Below, in pieces: positions 28,901-37,578 of a stretch of DNA of 64,000 bases. A program made the translations under genes and the position numbers. A model generated the notes under the pieces. It made no database searches. It saw only the letters and a program-made list of their open reading frames with translations, and was not told the origin of the DNA. Each line of letters opens with the position of its first letter. Position 1 is the stretch's first letter. This DNA is from Lycorma delicatula (lineage: Eukaryota; Arthropoda; Insecta; Hemiptera; Fulgoridae), in the NCBI RefSeq assembly GCF_047948215.1, contig NC_134456.1:192865034-192929033 (forward strand). The letters run 5' to 3'.

Positions 28901-31900
28901 CTTGTATTTTTTTCCATCTTGACAATTAATTTGCTTAACTATGCTTTACATCACAAACTTCAGCAGTCATGTCTTGCACTTGCCCAACTCCATTAATTCT
29001 TTCCCTAACAAATTCACTTCACCTATAAAAACAAAAGGGATTTTTAATAATTCTTTAAAAATTAATATCTCATGGACTCCACCTTCTCTAAACATATAAC
29101 TATGCCACAAATACACTATACAATTATTTTAATAAATAGACACTGTTATTTAACAAACTGTCAACACTGACATTAACTGACACCAACTATCAATCAATTA
29201 CATATATGTATTCAAAAAGACTTCATTTATCACTATATAAATTGCATAATTTTATTTTTTCCATTTAAAATAAGTGTTGCAAAAGCGACAGATTATTTTT
29301 TATGCTTAAAAATTATCATACAAAATGAGTGATTAAAAAAATTTTTATGGTTTTGTGTAACAAGCTTAACTAAATAAGATGTTATATTCACTAACCTCTG
29401 TGGTGGAACGTCAATGCTTACTTTTCACTCAGCAGGTTCTAGATTTGAATGTTATCAGGTTTGATATTTTTTAATTGCTAAAAAATTAACTTATAAAAAA
29501 GGAAATTAGTCACTGGCCTGTAGTTACAGGAAAGAGAATAAACAAACATTTACAAAGCTTCATTTTTTTGAGAAAAAATTACTTACTGTAAAACACTAGC
29601 TTTACTTTAGCTGCACAACAGTCACACTGAAATTGTTGTGCCACTAATCTAAGATAGAGATTAGACAACCTTTTGTGTGACAGATAGCTGTCACACAAAA
29701 GGTCTTGGATGAGAATTCTGGTCAGTATGGCATTTTTCAAATGCTACAAAACTTCCATTCCATATTCCTGCACAAGCTTTGGGCTTATGAGACACATTAA
29801 TCATCAATCAAAAATAATAATAGTAAGAGCATATCTTAAAGATGTGTACTTATGTGAAGTCAATTTTTCTTAAATTTTATAGCATTCTAATAAAATATAC
29901 CACTCCTGAAATTAACATACAGCAAAACTTTCAAATCCTTTTCAAGGTCAGGTAACACACACTGAACTCCAAAACATAGGTTAAAATTTTAGTTACTGTT
30001 TTAATTATTTACTTATAAGCAAAACAACCAATATTTTCCTCAATATTACATAAATTTTTTTCAATTAAAGATGTTTCATTTAAGTGATATTTTTATGAAA
30101 ATATGAAATTATTGTCATATATATTATTAACTCTCAATGAGTAGTGTTATTTTTGTACATACCCATTAAAGCACCAGCAACTATCAGAAGTCCAAGCACT
30201 TTACTAACAGCAGCCTTTAAACATGGCACTGAAAAAAAAAGATTACATATTTATTAAATTGACATGAATCTCTAAATACACAGAAAGTAAAATCTTATTA
30301 AAAAAAAAACACACTCATAAGCAATGAAAGTTTTAAAACACGTTTGTTTCAGGGCAAATAACATTATGACAATAGTCATCTCAAGTTTAAAAGAATGCAT
30401 ATCACAAATACACTAGAGACCTGACTAAGGTGGTAAACTGCATCCCTTAAACCTAAGGATTCTCAACACCTGGTATATCACAGAGAAAAGCAACTTGGAA
30501 TTTGAAAGGTGTAAAGGAAGATGTACAAAACAGCCAAAGCTTCATTTAATAATGTGTTACCTATAGACAATTAAAAGTTAAAAAATGACAGGTATTGTTA
30601 TTCAAAAGCTGACGTGACAACACTGGTGCAAAAAAGTAATAAAACAAAATTAATAACAATAATGTAAATAAACTTAAATGAGAGGGAAAAATTATTTTCC
30701 TACAATGGAGAAAAAGTGAAGAGAAAATTCACCAAACCATACATTTGACTAAATATGAATTTAAAAATTTCATTTGTTCATCTTCTTCATGTTAAAAATT
30801 CATCTTCATTCATCATCTTAGCAATAAAATAAATGAACTGAATAATTTTAAACTTCTGATTCAACAAGAGTACAAATTAATATATTTTAAAACATTATGT
30901 AATCGAATTTGATTTATAATTGTATTGTTATACTACAACATATTAAATATAAAATTCAGTATAAAACATGGTACGTTTTATGCCACCAAAAAATTCTTGC
31001 CCAAATCAACTCAATTCGCTCAAAAATAATTATGTTGAAAAAAACAATTTTTAGGCGATAAAAAAGGTAACAAAAAATGTTTCTTTCACTTAAAAAATTT
31101 TTTTTTTTTTAAATTACAGGAATGTAAAATAAAAATTGTTATATTGTATATTGTATAATAAACAGGGGGGGGGGGGAGCTCCACCACCCACAATCATTAT
31201 ATTTCCTTGATTTTGGACATAAAAGTAATTTTACATCAAAAAAATTGAAAAAAAGATATGTTAAGAACTCATTCAGTATAACTATTTACATTTATTTATT
31301 TTATGAATATAATTTAACCAAACTTAACCTACGCTCACTAACCTTGACATATCAACACAGTAATGTTTTGAGTATAATTACTGCAATTATTTATTAAATA
31401 ATCAAAACATTACTGTGTTAATTAGTCTAGGTTAGCGAGCGTAGGTAAAAATGTTTACCCTTTTTCTCGCCTAAAAATTGTTTTTTCAACATAATTATTT
31501 TTGAGTGAATTGAGTTGATTTGGGCAAGAATTTTTGGGTGGCATAAAACGAAAAAGTACCTAAAACACTTTAAAAAATCAGCGAAATATGCTGATTAACT
31601 TCCTCAGAATTTGCAGAGAGCTCAAAATTACATAAAATAAACTCTTCCCAAAGTGTAAAGTTGAAAATTATTTTTGCAAATTGTATAAGGAAAAAGCCGT
31701 ATTTTGCATTTTATGGAACTATTTTTGATACACAGAAGCATTCACTTTATTTAAATTCGAATATTGTAATAAGTTCTGCAATAGCATTAAGAAATTCTGT
31801 TTGGCCCCATAAACATTTTAGAACTTATTAATCATGTTGGATGAAAAAGTCTGAAATAAAGAAACATTATTCCTCACAGAACTAACCAGTATATATGGCT

Positions 31901-34900
31901 AATTTTTTTGGACACTTGAATAACTCTACAAATATATTTTCTTCTTAACAAACTGGCTACCGTACTTAGATCATTTTAATTACGCAGGCACCTCACTCTT
32001 CGTTTTTACTTCCTTGTACAAAGTAAAGGAAGTATTGCAATCGCAAAAAATTTCGGTTTTCAGACTTCAACAGAACTATCCATTTTGACTAATTTCGGCG
32101 TGACGTCTGTACGTACGTATCTCGCGTAACTAAAAAACGATAGCCGTAGAATGTTGAAATGTTGAACATCTAGTTGTGCACCTCTCCTTTTGAATGTAAT
32201 CGACTGGGCCAAAAAACGTATATAGTCAGAATTCTAAATAAAGCCGGGTTTCAATTTTGAAACATTTGGATTTTGGACTTTTTTTTAACTGCATAATAAG
32301 CCCTCATTAAGAGCTTTTCAACGATGTTTCATACGTGATAATTACTTTCACTGTTCCAGAGTTATAACCAAATAAAATTTTAATTAATGAAATATTTGGA
32401 TCTTACAAGGGAAGGGCACATCGGTTCGAATCCGACTTCATATACTTATATGTTTTTTAACTTTTTTTTTAATTTAAATATATTTATTTATTAATAATAA
32501 TTAACTTCTGATTGTAAAAAAAGAAAAAAATATCATAAGTTATTAGTGAAATCAAATTTTATATACTTTTCCTTTTAATCCAAAAATTTTTACAATCAGA
32601 GGTTAATAATTATTAATAAATAAATATATTTAAATTAAAAAAAATATATATATGTATATGAAGTCGGATTCGAACTGATGTGTACATGGTTACGGATCTG
32701 ACACATTCTCACTTAGACCACATATCTACTAGAGCGACATGACACAAAGTTAATATATAAACTAATATAAAATGCTAAGTAAATTTTTAGGGCCATGATG
32801 AAATATGATATGCGTGGGTGGGTGGGTAACACTTACTTGGTTCTCCATTTCTCCTGTAGAAATACATAATTTTTTTTTTATGTATGCATTGTTTCAGTTT
32901 ACTTGATAATAAATATCGCTATAAAATTTAGTAGCCTTCTCCTGTTTTAGTTTTGTTTTCATTTTGTTGATGGTTACATCATAATAATTTTAAAAAAACA
33001 GATTGGATAGATATAAGATTTACATTTATTTAAAGAGTAATAAAGGACTTTTACTCTATCCTAATATTTCAGGTAAAGTTATTGAATTAATAATTGTATA
33101 AATAATTGATGTTAAAAAAAAACTAATATTTTAGAAATTGTGTAACTCTCCACTTTAATAAAGAATTGGAGGATTGCATCTCACTTTTAAATGAAGTGCA
33201 GTAAAAAAGTGTATATGTAATTTAATAGACGTACAAGGAAGTCATGAAGTGTCTACATCAGATTTTTTCTATTACAATTCTTATGGTATGCAAGTCATCT
33301 TGTACCAAACATTTACTGTTATGAACTACTTTCTAAAATTGTTGTGGTTAATGTTAAGCCAGTAATATTCTTCTAGTTATTACTGTCAAATACTGTTATT
33401 GTCATTAATATTGACTGCACAGTAGTAATGAACTACTGTATTAGTGTTGTCTCATGCAATAATGATTGGAATATAACTAATTTGTGACATGTAGCAAGGG
33501 TATCTTTCTATCACCCACTATTTTTGAAAAATTTTAATTAAAGAATTTTTTTCAATGTAAGTTAGCATTTTAAGCTCCTTTATTGTACTTTTTAGCTAAT
33601 TTTTTATTGTTTAACTTTGTTAACATAATTTGTAAGGTATAAAAAAACAACACTAGACAAAGAATTAAATCATATTACAGTCACATATTATGACATCATA
33701 TCTAATACAGAAGAGTGAGCCCTCATGGACAAGATTAATCATGTCTGTGCAGGTCAAAAACATATAGCTGAAAACACAGCTGTGTTGTTTGTATTAAGCA
33801 CTGGATTTAGGAATGAATTAGTTTTATTCAGTCTTATTGCTGTCTTAAGATTTTTAATAGTGCAATGTCATAATGCCTCAAAATTTTGTAAATGATGTGA
33901 ATGCCTTTTTTTATGTATGTGGTAAGTTTACCGTAAAATCAAATAGACAAAACATTACATCTTCAATTAAAAAAGCATGTCATTTGTACTTTCCGTATAA
34001 AATTGGTGATCAGAATATGTGGGATCCTCAAATAATATGGACTAATTGTTCTGTATATTTAAGAGAATGGCTGATAGGTACATGGAAGGCTTTGCCATTT
34101 GGTGTACCTATGGTTTGGCGTGAACCAAATGATCATGTAACCGATTGTTACTTTTGTTTAACAAGTGTGTCTAGAATTTCTAAAAAATCTAAACATACTG
34201 TAAAATATTCTTCATTGCAATCTGTAATCAGGCCTGTACCTCACAGTGAAATTATTCCAGTTCCTGGGCCACCTGTGAATGTATGTTTAGAAAGCAGCGA
34301 TGAAGAATCAGGCAGTACTGAACAATGATTTTGAATTATCTTCCAATAAGACACATCTATCACAAGGTGAAATAAATGACTTGGTTAGGGATTTAAATTT
34401 ATCAAAAAAATCATGCTGAACTGTTAAAGTATAGTTTAAAAAACATAGTTAGAACATATGTGGTGATTTGAAAGTTATAGCTATTTTGTTAGGCATGCAG
34501 TTAGGCTATACTAAGTACATGTGTTTTCTTTGAGAATGGGACAGTCAAGCTTGGGATAAACATTATGTTACCAAAAAGTGGAAGAAATGAGACAACTTAA
34601 CTCCAAATGGGGCAAATTTTATTCATGAGCCCTTGGTTGAACCCAAAAAAATATTTTTACTCCCTCTCCATATCAAGTTGGACTAATGAAAAATTTTGTA
34701 AAAGCAATGAAGAAGGATAGTCCTGTAAATCAGGCAGAAATTTCCGAATGTAAGTGAAGGAAAATTTCTTGGTCCTCAAATAAGAGAGTTGGTCAAAGAT
34801 GGTGTATTTAACTCAATGTTAAATAATGTAGAAAGCGCAGCTTGGGCTTTATTTAGATGTTCGCAAAATTTTTCTCAGCAAACAAAAATCCAACAATTAC

Positions 34901-36795
34901 CACAATATTGTTAGTTAATCAAATTCTTACTTCACACAGAGCTACAAGATGTCTTATGTACTTGAAAATACATTTCCTCCATTCACATCTGGATTTTTTC
35001 CCGAACAACCTCGGAGACTTAAGTGATGAACACTGTGAACATTTCCACCAAGACATTTTGGTGATGGAAAGCCTCTATAAAGGGAAATGGAATACTAACA
35101 TGCTAGCTGATTACTCTTGGACATTAAATTGGGATGTGCCTGAGGCTATTTATATAAGAAAAGCATCAGCGAAATCATTCTAACACAGGTATGGCCATGC
35201 AAAATCATAAATTTTAGAGATTTTAACTATATTTTCCCTTAATTGTTTTTGAAGTGTAATTTATTTAAAACTACGGGCGATAGAAAAATTGTATTTACAG
35301 AAATGTGATGTACACAACAAAGCAATTCAAGAAATGGCATCACACTTAGAGAAACATTAAAAAAAAATTTTTTTGACTATCTTTGTATGTCACTAGTGTT
35401 CACTTCATTTATGTATGAGTAGTTAAGTTTTTATCTTTAATGGTGCAATTATGGATACAATCTGGCAGCATATACTATACAAACTAGAACAACTACTTAT
35501 CAGAAATATGAGTTGAAGCTGCTGAAGATGATACTGCTAGTGGAGGTAATAGGCAAGGAAGGTAAAAGGAATTTGATGAAACACTCTTCACATTATGCTT
35601 GCCATTTTCCCTACAACAATGGGTGTTTGATGAGGCAAAGCAATGATTTCTGGTGACAGTATCAAATCTTTCATTTATGATTTGGTCATAGAAAATTAAT
35701 TAGAAAGATAAAATACTACATTCTGATTCAAGGCATAACACATGACAAAACTGTATGGAGAAGGTTTTCATAATTTTATTCAATCTCTTATGCAATTCAT
35801 AGATCCATACTGGGGTACACTCCTGAATATGGAAAGTACACAGGGTTCACTGAAATGGAGGAATACGTTTCACTATGGTACCTCAAAGCCTCATACACAC
35901 ATTTGACAGTTTTATCCCTATCCCAATATATAGCCCACCTACATAGGATATGTATTTGATATGGAAACTGAATAAATTCATTAATTTGAAGGTGAAAAAA
36001 ATAAGAATGCACCATACTCCATCCTCAATAGCCTACCCAAAAAATTCAGACTGCTAAGATAAAATAAGCTGCCAACAAATTTTAATTGAACTTTTTTTTG
36101 TATTGTAGCTAGTAGTTTAAAAAACAGTTATGGTTTTTGGGATATTACGACTTGGGCTGTTCCAAGTGATCAAAATAATCACATGAAAACAATCAAATTA
36201 CTTTCTCTAAATACAATTTCACTGATAAGTATTTAGAATTTCTCTTATCATTGAGCTTTGACGTTTCCTCCGTGGTTGGGATTTTAAAATATTTACGTAA
36301 TTTAAATTTCTTTTCAATAAACTGTTACAACTGGCCATGTCAAATGTGCAGAAGTTAAAACATGACATTTTAATATGAGTTAATTAATTAGTGTTCTCTA
36401 CAATGAAGGATAAGTAATATCAAAGTGATGCTACTCTGACAAAAAAAGTACTATATAAATTTACATAAAACACTCCTTACGGAATGTTTGCAGATTTTCT
36501 TATTTGCTAACGCCGATTCAAATTTATAAAACATAACCTCAAAATAAAGTTTAAATCATTACACAAGAAACACTTAACAGGCAGTTAAGTGTTATATACA
36601 CGGTATATAGCAGGTATGACAGCTATTATATTCGAAACTAAAACATAATTACAATAATACAGATTAAATTAAAAACAGACAAAGTTACTCACCATCAACT
36701 AAATTAAATTTTACGAAAAATTCTTCATAACATTTTGGGGACAAAAGGAGAAGAACTCCACGCTTAAAATAGTTATTAAGACTCGACACAGCCAT
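13739..36795 (-). CDS. MPDU1: MPDU1, mannose-P-dolichol utilization defect 1 protein (five-exon gene, whole span)
   Basis: Joining 36795-36693, 30228-30163, 28370-28238, 20387-20183 and 13990-13739 on the minus strand gives one open frame of 253 codons (252 aa plus TAG). Every intron is GT..AG and the phases agree. The family is an ER multi-pass PQ-loop protein needed for use of dolichol-phosphate mannose and glucose in N-glycan, GPI and O-mannose synthesis; this role is family knowledge. Seen here: KCYEEFF near residue 22, first PQ loop KVPQIVKI (58-65), a second half with QATSVPIMFLGK, and the family hallmarks NGSTGQLS and ARIFTSIQETGD. The C-terminus is lysine-rich and ends KKKR, which fits a dilysine ER-retrieval signal. 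Length is close to the usual 247 aa. Introns of 6464, 1792, 7850 and 6192 bp hold LINEs and mariners. ITPA starts 696 bp away on the opposite strand. Confidence 0.95.
13991..16094. other. MPDU1 intron 4, 3' part, nothing recognised
   Basis: AT-rich intron DNA. Short open frames such as 14953-15162 show no resemblance to any family known to me. Confidence 0.5.
16106..17435 (-). mobile_element. LINE copy A, internally deleted
   Basis: Minus-strand frames give the endonuclease start (VGISEVRWEEGGDFWS, GIGFVMNKKIG), a piece of reverse transcriptase ([22 protein letters not shown], QFGF) and the 3' domain ([38 protein letters not shown]). Compared with copies B and C three segments are missing: most of the endonuclease up to the reverse transcriptase, the stretch after IYEKGEFPSDFKKS, and the F-A-D-D catalytic box. 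The ends are clean: the 3' tail gactgaagac plus poly(A), and a target-site duplication catttatgaaat at 16095-16106 and 17435-17446. The clade looks RTE-like (insect proteins called 'craniofacial development protein 2-like'), but this was not tested. Confidence 0.9.
17731..17806 (+). mobile_element. 76-bp LINE stub with perfect target-site duplication
   Basis: The last 63 or so bp of the LINE 3' end (aacgactagcactagatagg ... gactgaagac) plus about 13 A, flanked on both sides by atagtgttccga (17719-17730 and 17807-17818). A severely 5'-truncated insertion; the identical duplications indicate it is fairly young. Confidence 0.92.
17819..18060. other. MPDU1 intron 4 DNA, nothing recognised
   Basis: AT-rich intron sequence between the LINE stub and the CpG-richer patch. 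Confidence 0.4.
18061..18520. other. CpG-richer patch inside MPDU1 intron 4
   Basis: This stretch stands out from the AT-rich intron by repeated CG dinucleotides. On the minus strand it has TCAGTT initiator-like sequence near 18318 followed by a good splice donor TTGG|GTGAGT (about 18300). It could be a cryptic or alternative promoter, or an old transposon piece. Confidence 0.3.
18700..19220 (-). mobile_element. ancient LINE 3' end remnant
   Basis: The left edge, read on the minus strand, has catcaaaccagtgaaatggt, like the 3' tail of copies A-C. Upstream a broken frame resembles the 3' domain (LYGS-E, then K-G-F-E-M-C-Y). Much more diverged than copies A-C. Confidence 0.5.
19221..20182. other. 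MPDU1 intron 4, 5' part, nothing recognised
   Basis: AT-rich intron sequence with long A and T runs. Confidence 0.5.
20183..20387 (-). CDS. MPDU1: MPDU1 exon 4 (middle membrane segments)
   Basis: A 205-bp exon with acceptor TTACAG and donor AAG|GTAAGT. It begins (S)AWGDALFLLIQ, matching family SSWGEALFLMLQ, and continues through two hydrophobic helices to the second PQ-loop-like motif QATSVPIMFLGK, in which the usual PQ is VP as in other MPDU1 proteins. It ends in phase 0. Confidence 0.95.
20388..21879. other. MPDU1 intron 3, 3' part, nothing recognised
   Basis: AT-rich; no repeat or frame could be assigned. Confidence 0.45.
21880..22700 (-). mobile_element. decayed mariner in MPDU1 intron 3
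   Basis: Minus-strand frames show MEFCVNRGKTFTETVKF (compare mariner IKFCVKLGKTATET), GMSECFKWLHLF (compare ALSRSRCFEWHKRF), KTYSNTKVMMIALYD (compare RSNVKVMLTVFFD) and SYWLLYHNSASVH (compare WLLHHDNAPAH). The second catalytic Asp is Asn. Ends not found. Confidence 0.65.
22831..25125 (-). mobile_element. LINE copy B, 5'-truncated, best-kept coding region
   Basis: About 2.3 kb on the minus strand. 24750-25067 holds the end of the endonuclease including [10 protein letters not shown]. 23853-24725 is the longest open frame of the window (290 codons) with the early reverse-transcriptase blocks [49 protein letters not shown] and [11 protein letters not shown]. 23331-23621 carries the catalytic box [13 protein letters not shown]. 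22848-23309 is the 3' domain ending NQSND. Frameshifts separate these parts. The 3' end is gactgaagac plus poly(A), and tataagaa occurs at both borders (22822-22829 and 25126-25133) as a likely target-site duplication. Same strand as MPDU1. Confidence 0.9.
25134..25500 (-). mobile_element. mariner C-terminal remnant
   Basis: Minus-strand frames read HPSYSIDIQSSDFLFLQMKR and then NHFDDDGNLKRLAKN, matching the mariner block HPPYSPDLAPSDFFLFPKLK and HFDDDEELKEAV. LINE copy B sits immediately next to it and may have inserted into it. Confidence 0.65.
25501..28237. other. MPDU1 intron 3, 5' part, nothing recognised
   Basis: AT-rich intron DNA. Frames at 25556-25931 have no family resemblance. Confidence 0.45.
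28238..28370 (-). CDS. MPDU1: MPDU1 exon 3 (first PQ loop)
   Basis: A 133-bp exon with acceptor AACAG and donor CAG|GTATTT. It encodes VKVPQIVKIWNNQSAAGLSF, then a hydrophobic helix, ending at GFTF plus a split Ser codon. The PQ dipeptide and the S-A-x-G-L-S signature are the diagnostic PQ-loop motif. The reading frame runs on past the donor into intron 3 for a short way, which is not meaningful. Confidence 0.95.
28371..30162. other. MPDU1 intron 2 with a strong hairpin
   Basis: AT-rich intron. The only structure is a palindrome at 29668-29703 (separate entry) with a weaker hairpin beside it at about 29613-29641 (gcacaaca ... tgttgtgc). Confidence 0.5.
29668..29703. repeat. perfect 16-bp inverted repeat with 4-nt loop
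   Basis: accttttgtgtgacag and ctgtcacacaaaaggt face each other across atag. It is more GC-rich than its surroundings, which makes a chance origin unlikely. Possibly the remains of a transposon end or a small foldback. Confidence 0.75.
30163..30228 (-). CDS. MPDU1: MPDU1 exon 2 (first membrane segment)
   Basis: A 66-bp exon between a polypyrimidine-CAG acceptor and a GTATGT donor. With the split codons it reads VPCLKAAVSKVLGLLIVAGA and then L-M. This matches the [20 protein letters not shown] part of the family and forms the first hydrophobic helix. It starts in phase 1 and ends in phase 1, as exons 1 and 3 require. Confidence 0.93.
30229..30969. other. MPDU1 intron 1, 3' end, nothing recognised
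   Basis: AT-rich intron DNA. Confidence 0.4.
30970..31560. mobile_element. foldback (MITE-like) element F1 in MPDU1 intron 1
   Basis: Outer arms of about 110 bp face each other (30970-31080 and 31446-31560), sharing ttttatgccacc, aaattcttgcccaaatcaac and ataattatgttgaaaa with few mismatches. A second pair lies inside (about 31325-31370 and 31395-31447: acctacgctc, aacacagtaatgtttt). A 12-G run sits at 31165-31176. No coding capacity. Confidence 0.8.
31561..32007. other. MPDU1 intron 1 DNA, nothing recognised
   Basis: AT-rich sequence between F1 and R1. Confidence 0.4.
32419..32681. repeat. long inverted repeat, about 100-nt arms
   Basis: 32419-32522 pairs with 32585-32681: the arms share ggttcgaatccgacttcata and the AT-rich run atttatttattaataat next to ctgattgtaaaaa. 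The 62-nt loop lies at 32523-32584. Formed by R1 and an oppositely oriented copy of the same tRNA-derived tail. Confidence 0.85.
32575..32745 (-). mobile_element. tRNA-derived SINE head and AT tail
   Basis: On the minus strand an A box TGGTCTAAGTG (32710-32720) is followed 34 nt later by a B box GTTCGAATCC (32666-32675), the spacing of a pol III tRNA promoter. The sequence between resembles an anticodon arm (CAGATCCGTAACCATG), but acceptor and T stems do not pair well, so this is not a working tRNA gene. The AT-rich tail is shared with R1 and R2. Confidence 0.65.
33243..33872. other. MPDU1 intron 1 DNA, nothing recognised
   Basis: AT-rich. May include the 5' leader of the unknown-family copy that follows. 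Confidence 0.4.
33873..35183 (+). pseudogene. multicopy arthropod gene family of unknown function, decayed copy 1
   Basis: 33873-34328 is a 151-codon open frame with LPFGVPMVWREPNDHVTDCY, F-C-L-T, then KHTVKYSSL and IRPVPHSEI. After it, broken frames continue the same protein: GYTKYMCFL, E-W-D-S, LLPLHIKLGLMKNFVKAM and, at 34950-35183, KIHFLHSHLDFFPNNLGDLS, EHCEHFHQDI, KGKWNTNMLADYSWTLNWDV. I recognise this order of motifs from proteins present in many copies in insect genomes, annotated only as uncharacterised; function is unknown and it behaves like a mobile or amplified gene. Several stops and frameshifts after codon 151. One Cys of each of two N-terminal pairs appears lost. Antisense in MPDU1 intron 1. 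Confidence 0.8.
35184..36692. other. MPDU1 intron 1, 5' part, nothing recognised
   Basis: AT-rich. The 72-codon frame at 35797-36015 (minus) has no resemblance to known families. Confidence 0.45.
36693..36795 (-). CDS. MPDU1: MPDU1 exon 1 (N-terminus)
   Basis: Begins at the ATG at 36795 and encodes 34 residues plus the first base of codon 35, before a consensus donor GTGAGT. It reads M-A-V-S-S-L-N-N-Y-F and then LLLLSPKCYEEFFVKFNLVD, which aligns with the KCYDQLFVQWDLL segment of vertebrate MPDU1. No longer upstream start was found in frame. A TTCAGTT initiator-like sequence (36802-36808, minus strand) lies just upstream, which would imply a very short leader. Confidence 0.9.
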
Positions 36796-37181
36796 TTCAA
36801 AAACTGAACAGAATCATCCAATAAAAAACTAACAGCACATTGAAATTGTCCCACACAGTGAAAGTTCAATCACAGACGGTTTGAATGGTGAAAGTACAAG
36901 TAATACACATCACTCTTGAAGAACAACTTCACGTTCCCAACTAAAAATGTGAAAATTCCCCATCAATATCTTAAAAAAATAATCCTACATTCATCAAGAT
37001 GTAAATTATATAACAGTTGAATTAAGTAAGCATCAAGACAGTAGTTGTTAGTAATGTACTAATCCAAAAGAAAATAAGGTATTTTCTGAGTGTAAAGTAT
37101 CCTCAATATTGTTTATAAATTCTAAGGATGACCATGAATGCGTTGTCTTACAATTAAGCAGTTCTAATATTTATATATATT

Positions 37182-37217
<36 letters not shown>

Positions 37218-37491
37218 GTACAACATATATATATATATAAGTTACAAGTTAAAATTACAAGTCCTGGAATATATATTACAGAACCTTGATTCGGTGTTGT
37301 AATCCATTTTAGACTACTTTTGAAATTGAAATTTAGCGAGAAAATTAATTTCTGAGACCATATAATTTTTTCTTCAGGTGCAAACTTGTATATAGTTGAC
37401 CGCTAGAGAAAAACGGTACCGTCGGTTGTTAATGCTTCTCGTTGATATTAGTGGTTACGTTTACTTATTTGCTCTATTTTTTCATATTACG
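36796..37491. promoter_or_regulatory. divergent promoter interval between MPDU1 and ITPA
   Basis: The 696 bp between the two start codons is the only upstream DNA the two genes can share. It holds AT microsatellites (about 37170-37240), a TATA-like tatata at 37389-37394 about 100 bp before the ITPA ATG, and a TTCAGTT initiator-like site just before the MPDU1 ATG. No further element was recognised. A shared promoter is inferred from layout only. Confidence 0.55.
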
Positions 37492-37578
37492 ATGTCAAAA
37501 AAGATTGTTTTCGTGACTGGAAATATTAAAAAACTTGAAGAAACTGTGGCTATTTTAGGGAAGAATTTGCCTTTTGAA
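37492..37578 (+). CDS. ITPA: ITPA exon 1 (N-terminus)
   Basis: Encodes 29 residues from ATG 37492, starting [11 protein letters not shown], to PFE before donor GTATGT (phase 0). The frame is open upstream to another ATG at 37396, which would add a hydrophobic 32-residue leader. I chose 37492 because family members start just before KKIVFVTGN and the enzyme is cytosolic. Confidence 0.93.

Larger units (their letters stand above)
32008..33242 (+). mobile_element. repeat family R, copy R1, with 12-bp terminal inverted repeats
   Basis: Starts acttccttgtac (32008-32019) and ends gtacaaggaagt (33231-33242), a perfect 12-bp inverted pair. The body shares tcgcgtaact, catctagttgtgcacctctc, ccctcatt-agagcttttcaac and ggttcgaatc with copies R2 and R3. 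The 3' part carries a tRNA-like B box gttcgaatcc (32424-32433). R1 is longer than expected from R2 because a tail-to-tail tRNA-derived segment is embedded (32586 on). No protein was recognised; a non-autonomous DNA transposon is likely. Confidence 0.75.

Noticed and set aside
31165..31176. Run of twelve G as a possible regulatory or G-quadruplex site
   Set aside because: It is a single uninterrupted run inside a foldback element; replication slippage explains it.
32666..32745. Possible functional tRNA gene (A and B boxes present)
   Set aside because: Acceptor and T stems do not pair properly and the sequence continues into a repeat tail shared with other copies; it fits a SINE head better.
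37170..37240. AT microsatellite as a core promoter
   Set aside because: Simple-sequence repeat; TATA-like matches in it are meaningless by themselves.
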